This document shows, one piece after another, positions 57,926 to 64,000 of a DNA stretch of 64,000 nt. Made by a program: the position numbers and the translations under genes. Source of the stretch: Bacillus sp. EAC (GTDB lineage: Bacteria > Bacillota > Bacilli > Bacillales > Bacillaceae_G); the NCBI RefSeq assembly GCF_002156875.1, contig NZ_NCSY01000006.1:124001-188000 (forward strand). Reading direction: 5' to 3'. Under the pieces are notes generated by a model, which saw nothing but the letters and a program-made list of their open reading frames with translations, was not told the DNA's origin and did no database searches. Numbering within the stretch: position 1 is the stretch's first letter; every line of letters begins with the position of its first letter.

Positions 57926-58654
57926 ATGAATAATTATTATAAATTAGCTTTTTTTTGGGTACTTCAAGTTGTTAGTTGTGTGCTTTATTTTAATTTTTCT
58001 TTAACAATTCCAGCTATTTTTTTTACAGCTGTTTTTATTATAAGTGCAATAGTCTTTAGTTTGACGTCAACTCTACTTTCATTCACTTATTATGTAACTG
58101 TTACACTAATTTCTGCTTTTTATTATTTATATCTAGCTTTATCCGAAGGTTGGACACCTGCTGAACAAGAAAATCATATAATAGCCCATTTCATTTCAAT
58201 CATTTCCTTATTTATCTTATTTATTTCAAGTTACTTCTTTAAAAAAATTGCAAAAGAAAATAAGACATTGTCCAATGAATTGAAAGAGCTTGAGGAGTTT
58301 ATAGTAAATACGAAGGTATTGTCACAAAGAGAATTCGAGAAGCGTTCTGAAATCATATTAAATGGAATGAAACGAAGAAATGAAAGCGGATATTTAATTT
58401 CAATTGATTTATCTAGATTTAAAAAGAGTATTCAGCAAAGTATTTTCTTCGATTTGTCTGAAGTAGCTTTAAATTCGGTACGAGATCAATATGATTTAGT
58501 CGGTCAATTTGAGTCTGACAAAGTAAAAATCTTGCTACAAAATACATCTGAAGATGGATTAAGCCTTGTATTAAACAGAATACTTACAAATATGAATAAA
58601 AAAATAGACTCGAAAATGAATGAATTACTAATTATCGAGACAACTCAAATATAA
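57926..58654 (+). CDS. Membrane protein with degenerate GGDEF domain (YdaK-like)
   Basis: 242 aa. Four hydrophobic helices (about 8-24, 27-50, 54-72, 85-104), a charged coiled coil (106-130), then a domain that follows GGDEF spacing: YLISIDLSRFKKSIQ (156-170), SVRDQYDLVGQF, the GGDEF position reading ESDKV (196-200), KILLQNTSEDGLSLVLNRIL. The catalytic motif is lost. The inhibitory-site RxxD reads DQYD, with Arg one residue further away, so cyclic di-GMP binding is uncertain. It is followed within a few bases by a GT2 gene, the same pairing as ydaK and ydaM in B. subtilis. Probable role: regulatory subunit of the glycosyltransferase (inference). Confidence 0.72.
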   Translation: MNNYYKLAFFWVLQVVSCVLYFNFSLTIPAIFFTAVFIISAIVFSLTSTLLSFTYYVTVTLISAFYYLYLALSEGWTPAEQENHIIAHFISIISLFILFISSYFFKKIAKENKTLSNELKELEEFIVNTKVLSQREFEKRSEIILNGMKRRNESGYLISIDLSRFKKSIQQSIFFDLSEVALNSVRDQYDLVGQFESDKVKILLQNTSEDGLSLVLNRILTNMNKKIDSKMNELLIIETTQI

Positions 58655-58673
58655 AATGGTAGGTGAAATTAAT

Positions 58674-59996
58674 TTGCGTCTTTTTGTTGTCATTATTGGT
58701 TTCATTTTATTTTGTTTAAGTATAATCACCATTTCAGCTTTAATTGGAGTTAAATTGATTTTGCTTTTTTCTACATTTTTGTTTATCACTTTATTACTGT
58801 ATTATTCACTATTAACAATAGCTGGATTATATTTTCGTTCTAAATCAAAGAATCATTACAAATTAAAAGAACCAATAACTAATTATCCAAGTGTTGATAT
58901 TTTAATACCAGCACATAATGAGGGGGTAGTAATAAAAAATACTCTTGCAGCAATGGCCAAAATTAAGTACCCAGGAAATCTAACAATTTATTTATTAGAT
59001 GATAATTCGCAAGATGAAACAGGAGAGATAGCTGGCCAATATGCGAAAGCATACAACCATATCCAACATATTAAAGTACCTTCTGGTGAACCAAAAGGAA
59101 AGTCACGTGTATTAAATTATGGATTAACTATTTCAAAAGGTGACTACTTTTGTGTTTATGATGCCGACAATCAGCCTGAACCTACAGCTTTATTACAGTT
59201 AGTCGAAGCAGTCCTTGTGACAAAAAATGCTGCAGGAGCAGTTGGTTATGTAAAAACGATTAATGAATCAAAAAATTTGTTAACACGAATGATCTCAATC
59301 GAATTTCAGGTATTCCAATTATTAATGCAATCTGGTAGATGGCAATTATTTAAAACTGGATCTCTAACTGGGACAAACATGCTTGTTAAAAGAGATGTAA
59401 TTAATGAACTAGGTGGCTATGATCCATATGCGATCGCTGAGGATGCGGAATTAACTTTACGTATTACTCAAGCAGGATATTTTCTTCCGATTGTTCCAGA
59501 GGCAGTCACTTGGGAACAAGAGCCTGAAACAATTAAGGTGTATATAAAACAAAGAACTCGTTGGCTACAAGGTAATTTATATATACTTGAAAAAGTTTTT
59601 ACGAATCGTAGTTACTGGCACGGGAAATTAATTATTCACTCATTACATCAATTATTAGTATATGTTGTATTTTGGATATTTTTAGTCATATCATATTCTT
59701 GGTTTTTCTTAGGGGTATTTGGTCTATTTTCTGTTCACTACACATTACCGCTACTCTTTATCTGGTATCTTTCGTATATCGTATACACAGCTCAACTATT
59801 CAGCGCTCAAATTTCCGAAAAAACATTGACTCCTTTTAATATTTTTTGTTCCTTTATTATGTATTTTACGTATGCCCAATTATTTACTTTTTTGTTTGTA
59901 AGGAGCCTTGTGTTATATATCAAAGCCAAAATAAATAAGAAAACAATTGGCTGGGACAAGACTACTCGTTATTCCCATCAAAAACAATTATTTTAG
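58674..59996 (+). CDS. Family 2 glycosyltransferase, processive membrane type (YdaM/IcaA-like)
   Basis: 440 aa. Two N-terminal helices, a cytoplasmic GT-A domain, three or four C-terminal helices: the layout of cellulose, PNAG and hyaluronan synthases. Catalytic landmarks: LLDDNS (107-112), YDADNQ (162-167), TGTNMLVKR, AEDAELTLR (256-257 the ED) and KQRTRWLQGN (QxxRW, 293-297). No PilZ domain. TTG at 58674, eight bases after AGGTG, is preferred to the ATG at 58656, which has no ribosome site. Probably exports an exopolysaccharide; sugar unknown. Forms an operon with the degenerate GGDEF gene. Confidence 0.85.
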   Translation: MRLFVVIIGFILFCLSIITISALIGVKLILLFSTFLFITLLLYYSLLTIAGLYFRSKSKNHYKLKEPITNYPSVDILIPAHNEGVVIKNTLAAMAKIKYPGNLTIYLLDDNSQDETGEIAGQYAKAYNHIQHIKVPSGEPKGKSRVLNYGLTISKGDYFCVYDADNQPEPTALLQLVEAVLVTKNAAGAVGYVKTINESKNLLTRMISIEFQVFQLLMQSGRWQLFKTGSLTGTNMLVKRDVINELGGYDPYAIAEDAELTLRITQAGYFLPIVPEAVTWEQEPETIKVYIKQRTRWLQGNLYILEKVFTNRSYWHGKLIIHSLHQLLVYVVFWIFLVISYSWFFLGVFGLFSVHYTLPLLFIWYLSYIVYTAQLFSAQISEKTLTPFNIFCSFIMYFTYAQLFTFLFVRSLVLYIKAKINKKTIGWDKTTRYSHQKQLF

Positions 59997-60011
59997 ATAC
60001 ACTTCCAAACA

Positions 60012-60207
60012 AAAGACCTCCCATTCAAAAGGAGGTCTCCAACTATTGTCAAACGCTCGCTTTCTTGTGGTGCTCATTACCGTTAATGGTAACTCCGCTC
60101 CTCATCAGACTTCGCGCCTCGAAAGACAAGCGTTTTCAATCAGTCTGAACATCAGATTTTCGGCACTTCGCCTACACAATGAGACCTCTCATTTATAGGA
60201 GGTCTTT
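60012..60207. repeat. Palindromic element, family III, between convergent genes
   Basis: Bounded by a perfect 10-bp terminal inverted repeat AAAGACCTCC (60012-60021) / GGAGGTCTTT (60198-60207). Each end can also form a local hairpin (60012-60040 and 60182-60205). The centre has arms AAACGCT / AGCGTTT (60051-60057, 60129-60135), CTTTC / GAAAG (60060-60064, 60121-60125) and TTACC / GGTAA (60077-60081, 60088-60092). The right end overlaps the last two bases of the minus-strand stop codon. Hairpins probably also serve as terminators. Confidence 0.75.
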
Positions 60208-61252
60208 AGCTTATTTTTTCATTTTCTTTTTTTGAGCTTGGTTTCTTAATTCGTGTAATATAGTTTAAAGATTTTTTTCCGTGTACTAAAAAATACAATG
60301 ATTTGATGACTGGCATTAATGAATTTGGCTTATATGCCAAGTACTTAGCATCCCATTGATTAGCAAATTTGCTTTTAAATGTTAATAGTCCTTTGAAATT
60401 ATATATCGAATTACCGTATTTAAATAAAAGTTTAGCTGCTTTTTCGATTAAAGAAGAATTAGATTCTAATCCTACTCTTGCTAATGGAGCCATCCCTAGG
60501 CTACAACAATTATATCCATTTTCTTTAGCCCAGAATAAAATTGAAACAAATAGCATATCCATTGCACCGTATGGTAATTCTTTTTGGTATCTCATTAGAT
60601 CAATTGTTATAAGATCCTTTTGAATAGGAAGTGTAGCGAATGCAATCATTTTTCCATTTTTATCTCTTAAGCGAGCTACAGGAAAATTAGATACATAATC
60701 ATAATGGAAGGATCCTACAGAAAATGATAACTCTTCCCTACCATCTAACCATTCATCCGATACAATTTTTAACTCTTGAAGTAAATTCATATCATGTTCA
60801 GGCATAGATACTTCAAATTGATACCCTTGTCGTAAAAATTTATTTCTCTTTGTTCTTAATTTTGCACCCTTTTTCCCAGCAATCTCATATCGGTTTAGCT
60901 CGACTATAGCTTCTTCACCTAGTTTAAATAAGCGATATCCAGCATCTTCATACATCGATTTCGCCTTTTCGTTTATTTGATAAAAGCATGGTACGCTGTT
61001 CATATTTTTACAGTAATTTTCAAATTCAATTAATTTTTCAACAGAATTTTCTCCAATTGCTTCGCCTAAAACAATACACTTATTACTATGTTTGCGATAG
61101 ACAAATGCAGCTTTCTGATCTTTTGTTATAAAAACCTTTTTATCACCTAGTAAACCTAGATGTGTTAGTGATGAACCCCCGTATGTTTGAATGAGTTGTT
61201 GAATAAGCTCAATCGTCATTTTTTTCTTTGGTTCATTTATCGTTTCTTTCAT
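60206..61252 (-). CDS. DUF2156 protein: MprF-type aminoacyltransferase domain without membrane part
   Basis: 348 aa. Tandem GNAT-fold region matching the cytosolic C-terminal half of MprF (lysyl-phosphatidylglycerol synthase): SLTHLGLLGDKKVFITKDQKAAFVYRKHSNKCIVLGEAIG, the RTKRNKFLRQGY, LDGREELSFSVGSFHYDY and DLMRYQKELPYGAMDMLFVSILFWAKENGYNCCSLGMAPLARVGL motifs. There is no flippase domain. Could aminoacylate lipids or another acceptor using charged tRNA; acceptor unknown. The ATG at 61252 follows GGGGGAATT. Convergent with the GT2 gene. Confidence 0.8.
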   Translation of the reverse strand: MKETINEPKKKMTIELIQQLIQTYGGSSLTHLGLLGDKKVFITKDQKAAFVYRKHSNKCIVLGEAIGENSVEKLIEFENYCKNMNSVPCFYQINEKAKSMYEDAGYRLFKLGEEAIVELNRYEIAGKKGAKLRTKRNKFLRQGYQFEVSMPEHDMNLLQELKIVSDEWLDGREELSFSVGSFHYDYVSNFPVARLRDKNGKMIAFATLPIQKDLITIDLMRYQKELPYGAMDMLFVSILFWAKENGYNCCSLGMAPLARVGLESNSSLIEKAAKLLFKYGNSIYNFKGLLTFKSKFANQWDAKYLAYKPNSLMPVIKSLYFLVHGKKSLNYITRIKKPSSKKENEKIS

Positions 61253-61414
61253 AATTCCCCCAAAAAGATACAATTTTCATTACAGTTTCTATTTTACAAA
61301 AAAAAACATCTTAATGGATATAGAATTATTGAAGTATTTAATCAAACTAATATTTGGTAAAAGGTAAGCCCTACTGTATAATTCAATTTATTAACTATTA
61401 ATGGATGTGAAATA

Positions 61415-62221
61415 ATGAATAAAAAAATAGGTTTTATCGGTTGTGGTAAAATGGCCCAAGCAATGATTGGTGGATTAATCGATTCGAAGCTAATTGGAAA
61501 AAATCAAATTTTTGTAAGTGCTAGATCTACTGAGACCCTTGTAAAGGTTAAAAACTTATATGATGTTCAAACATTACAAAATAATATTGATTTAGCAAAA
61601 CAAGTAGATTATTTATTTTTAGCAGTTAAACCTGATTTGTATCCGTTCATAATCGAAGAAATAAAGGATTCAATTTCAAATTCAACGGTTATTATCACAA
61701 TTGCGGCAGGAATCACGCTAGAAGGTGTGGAAAAATCATTTGGACGAGAAGTTAAAATTGTACGAACAATGCCAAATACCCCTTCATTAGTTAGCGAAGG
61801 TATGAGCGCGCTTTGTCATAATCAAGTCGTAACAATGGTTGAGCTTGAAGAAGTAATGGCCATTTTCAATAGTTTTGGAAAATGTGAAATCGTTAATGAA
61901 AAACTAATGGATGCAATTCCTGCAGTTAGTGGTTCTTCACCTGCATATGTTTATTTAATGATTGAGGCATTAGCTGATGGAGCAGTTCTACAAGGAATTC
62001 CACGTAACCAATCATATAAATTAGCTGCTCAGGCAGTTCTAGGTGCTGCTAAAATGGTTCTGGACACTGAATTACATCCTGGTGAACTTAAAGACCAAGT
62101 TTGTACGCCAGGTGGTGCAACAATTGAAGCGATAGCTGAATTAGAAAAGCAAGGCTTCCGTTCAGCAATTCTTTCTGCCATGGAAAGATGTACAGAAAAA
62201 TCAAAATCTCTTGGTAAATAG
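61415..62221 (+). CDS. proC: Pyrroline-5-carboxylate reductase
   Basis: 268 aa; last step of proline synthesis. KIGFIGCGKMAQAMIGGLI (NAD(P) loop), FLAVKPDLYP, RTMPNTPSLVSEGMSAL, AVSGSSPAYVYLMIEALADGAVLQGIPR and QVCTPGGATIEAIAELEKQGFRSAILSAM. ATG at 61415. Bacillus often has several paralogues; this one cannot be assigned to proG, proH or proI. Confidence 0.94.
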   Translation: MNKKIGFIGCGKMAQAMIGGLIDSKLIGKNQIFVSARSTETLVKVKNLYDVQTLQNNIDLAKQVDYLFLAVKPDLYPFIIEEIKDSISNSTVIITIAAGITLEGVEKSFGREVKIVRTMPNTPSLVSEGMSALCHNQVVTMVELEEVMAIFNSFGKCEIVNEKLMDAIPAVSGSSPAYVYLMIEALADGAVLQGIPRNQSYKLAAQAVLGAAKMVLDTELHPGELKDQVCTPGGATIEAIAELEKQGFRSAILSAMERCTEKSKSLGK

Positions 62222-62240
62222 AAACATAAAAATGAAGCTT

Positions 62241-62273
62241 AAAAAAACCTCTCAATTCGAGAGGTTTTTTCTA
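62241..62273 (+). terminator. Terminator of proC
   Basis: AAAACCTCTC / GAGAGGTTTT hairpin followed by T6. Confidence 0.88.
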
Positions 62274-62317
62274 TGATTATTTATCAAAAATAGTAAGAAA
62301 ACTTTTACTTCCTAAAT

Positions 62318-62353
62318 AAAAAAACTGCCGAGTTGTCTTCGACAGTTTTTTTC
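62318..62353 (-). terminator. Terminator of tpx
   Basis: ACTGTCGA / TCGGCAGT hairpin with T7 on the minus strand. Confidence 0.85.
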
Positions 62354-62358
62354 AAGAA

Positions 62359-62859
62359 TTATTTAGCCGCTTTTACAGCTTCGATTGCTGCTTCGTAGTT
62401 TGGATGAGTTGTACCTTCACTTACGTACTCAACATAAGTAACAACGTCATTTGAATCTACTACGAATACTGCACGAGCTAATAAACGTAATTCTTGCATT
62501 AATACGCCATATGCTTCACCGAAAGAAGCATCACGGTGATCTGAGAAAGTATGTACATTTTCTAGTCCACTTGCTGCACACCATCTTTTTTGTGCGAAAG
62601 GTAAGTCCATAGAAATTGTTAAAACATCAACGTTTCCTAAGTTAGATGCTTCTTCATTAAAACGACGAGTTTGAGCATCACAAATACCAGTATCTACAGA
62701 AGGAACTGCACTAATTAAACGAACTTTTCCAGCTGAATTTTCTAAAGTTACTGGGCTTAAGTCATTTGCTAATACTGAAAAGTTTGGAGCTTTATCTCCT
62801 ACTTTTACTTCGTTACCGATTAAAGTTACAGGATTGTTTTTAAAAGTTACATTTGCCAT
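62359..62859 (-). CDS. tpx: Thiol peroxidase
   Basis: 166 aa, atypical 2-Cys peroxiredoxin, reduces hydroperoxides with thioredoxin. Peroxidatic C60 in [15 protein letters not shown] and resolving C94 in KRWCAASG. The ATG at 62859 follows TTGGGAGGAAATATC; the few upstream in-frame codons are within the leader. Located between ytfJ and the accessory block preceding ytxK. Confidence 0.97.
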   Translation of the reverse strand: MANVTFKNNPVTLIGNEVKVGDKAPNFSVLANDLSPVTLENSAGKVRLISAVPSVDTGICDAQTRRFNEEASNLGNVDVLTISMDLPFAQKRWCAASGLENVHTFSDHRDASFGEAYGVLMQELRLLARAVFVVDSNDVVTYVEYVSEGTTHPNYEAAIEAVKAAK

Positions 62860-62950
62860 GATATTTCCTCCCAAAATTACAAAATGTTCACAACATTTAT
62901 CTTACTGGAAGGAACTACTGAATGCAATTAACTTAACTTAATTTTTATAT

Positions 62951-63394
62951 TTAATCCAATTCTGAATCATATCCATCATCTTCATCAGAAGAATCTTCTT
63001 TTTTCTTCATATAACTTTTTACTTTTTCAAGCGCTTGAGGGGTTAGATCCATCAACTTTTCAATCAAATGTGTATTTTGATCTAAGTGTAAAAGTTTCAC
63101 TCCATCTTTATTTACAATCAAAAAAGCGATAGGAGTAATCGATGCACCACCACCAGTTCCCCCTCCAAATGGATGAGGACTTCTTACTTCAGCTTGTTTC
63201 ACCCCATCAACAAGATGGTAATTACGGAACTCACTCCCTCCTGCTGCGAAACCTACGCCTACCTTTGAAACTGTTAAAATCAAGCTACCATCTGGAGTTG
63301 AAATCGGATCTCCAATAATAGTATTTACATTAATCATTGCTGATAAATTTTCCATCGCTGCGTGCATTAAGTCCCCAATTGGATGTTGACTCAT
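62951..63394 (-). CDS. ytfJ: Sporulation protein YtfJ (GerW family)
   Basis: 147 aa: MSQHPIGDLMHAAMENLSAMINVNTIIGDPISTPDGSLILTVSKVGVGFAAGGSEF, then a glycine-rich GGGTGGGASITPIAFLIVN. In B. subtilis (GerW) it is needed for normal germination after SigF-dependent expression. The ATG at 63394 follows AGAGGTGATTAAA. It follows ytfI closely. Confidence 0.92.
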   Translation of the reverse strand: MSQHPIGDLMHAAMENLSAMINVNTIIGDPISTPDGSLILTVSKVGVGFAAGGSEFRNYHLVDGVKQAEVRSPHPFGGGTGGGASITPIAFLIVNKDGVKLLHLDQNTHLIEKLMDLTPQALEKVKSYMKKKEDSSDEDDGYDSELD

Positions 63395-63405
63395 TTTAAT
63401 CACCT

Positions 63406-64000
63406 CTAATTAGTTTCAATTGGATGTGTTGCTTTAAAATCTTTTCTAGTTTTCAAATAAGCTTTTAGCAATAATAGTCCTGTGAAGACCGCTTTGCGTA
63501 CCGAAAATGAAAAACGAATTTTACCTGAAGTTTCCATTATCGATGCATAATAGTTAGGTGTAATATCTATATTTGGCGGCTGATGTAGGATCGTGAACTT
63601 TCTTAATAAATTCTCAAAAATACCAATCGCACTATAAACAGTTCCTATAGAAATACCCGTTAAAGCTGAATTCCCAACACCAAAGTGAATATGATAAGTC
63701 AAATTGTAAATTTGTACTGACTTTAAAAATTGAATAATGATAGTATGTGCATTTGAATATAAGTTTATGAAAAAATCAATTTGTTGCAGGACAGATAAAT
63801 CCCTTTTTTTCTCTAAATTCTTAGCATCTTCCTTTACTTCTTCCGGTCTTTTTAACGGTATATTAAAGGTAAACTTTATTAAATTCTTCAAAATTGATAT
63901 TTTAACATTCATAAACCTTTCTTCGTTCGTGTAGACAGTTTTAATCATTACTCTCATATGAATAAAAAGGATAAAGAAAATTAAGAGAAGAATGATGATT
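63406..64000 (-). CDS. ytfI: DUF2953 protein YtfI, partial (5' end outside window)
   Basis: About 198 codons visible. The frame stays open to the right edge, where it reads a hydrophobic stretch (IIILLLIFFILFIH), the N-terminal membrane helix of this family; so the start lies beyond the window and an internal ATG at 63957 is not the real one. DUF2953 core: FHVGVGNSALTGISIGTVY-like region (HFGVGNSALTGISIG) and NIDITPNYYASIMETSGKIRFSFSVRKAVF. Conserved partner of ytfJ in spore formers; role unknown. Confidence 0.85.
   Translation of the reverse strand, partial: IIILLLIFFILFIHMRVMIKTVYTNEERFMNVKISILKNLIKFTFNIPLKRPEEVKEDAKNLEKKRDLSVLQQIDFFINLYSNAHTIIIQFLKSVQIYNLTYHIHFGVGNSALTGISIGTVYSAIGIFENLLRKFTILHQPPNIDITPNYYASIMETSGKIRFSFSVRKAVFTGLLLLKAYLKTRKDFKATHPIETN

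Overview
The window is a stretch of chromosome from an AT-rich, endospore-forming member of the Bacillaceae. Evidence for this is the spore genes (sspI, ytvI, ytrH, ytrI, ytxC, ytfJ), Bacillus-type regulation (a T-box before pheS, an L20 leader before infC with an ATT start, PhoP-PhoR, GapB) and a gene order that largely follows the pheT-to-ytfI part of the Bacillus subtilis map. I cannot name the species. I see no phage, plasmid, insertion sequence, CRISPR array, rRNA or tRNA gene.

Layout. 1-4260: pheT (cut by the left edge), pheS with its T-box, ysgA and sspI. 4295-7327: opuA glycine-betaine importer, with the permease fused to the binding protein. 7836-11426: ysdC, then bacterial nitric oxide synthase and a metallo-beta-lactamase-fold hydrolase on the opposite strand, a small accessory insertion. 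11513-16812: rplT-rpmI-infC, ytxC, dnaI, dnaB, nrdR. 17148-23868: speD, gapB, coaE, ytaF, mutM, polA. 24267-28670: two small proteins of unknown role, phoR-phoP and a MaoC-type protein. 28978-41339: central carbon and lipid genes (mdh, icd, citZ, ytwI, ytvI, fxsA, pyk, pfkA, accA-accD, malic enzyme). 41480-49402: dnaE, ytrH-ytrI, nrnA, ytpI, ytoI, ytkL. 49603-56555: M24 peptidase, GNAT acetyltransferase, ald, a ytkK-like SDR protein, an unknown coiled-coil protein, an EcsC-family protein, ackA. 56650-64000: ytxK, an accessory block (degenerate GGDEF membrane protein, GT2 glycosyltransferase, MprF-type acyltransferase domain, proC), then tpx, ytfJ and ytfI (cut by the right edge).

How the genes work together. 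The mdh-icd-citZ, pfkA-pyk, accDA and malic enzyme clusters link glycolysis, the TCA cycle and malonyl-CoA supply. gapB carries two CcpN-type sites at its promoter and accDA carries a FapR-type palindrome, so gluconeogenesis and fatty-acid synthesis look separately controlled. dnaB, dnaI, polA and dnaE are replication genes.

Most unusual items. (1) The speD 5' UTR (about 17535-17662) can form a long nested stem of four or more helices. One strand inside it is a perfect 8-base complement of the speD Shine-Dalgarno region, as expected of a translational riboswitch. (2) A two-gene cassette (57926-59996) pairs a membrane protein carrying a degenerate GGDEF domain with a processive-type glycosyltransferase. 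(3) Several families of imperfect palindromic repeats fill the intergenic gaps. Two copies of one family differ by compensatory base changes, so the fold itself appears selected. (4) The citZ leader contains a 13-bp hairpin with a possible pseudoknot. (5) A FapR-like operator lies at the accDA promoter.
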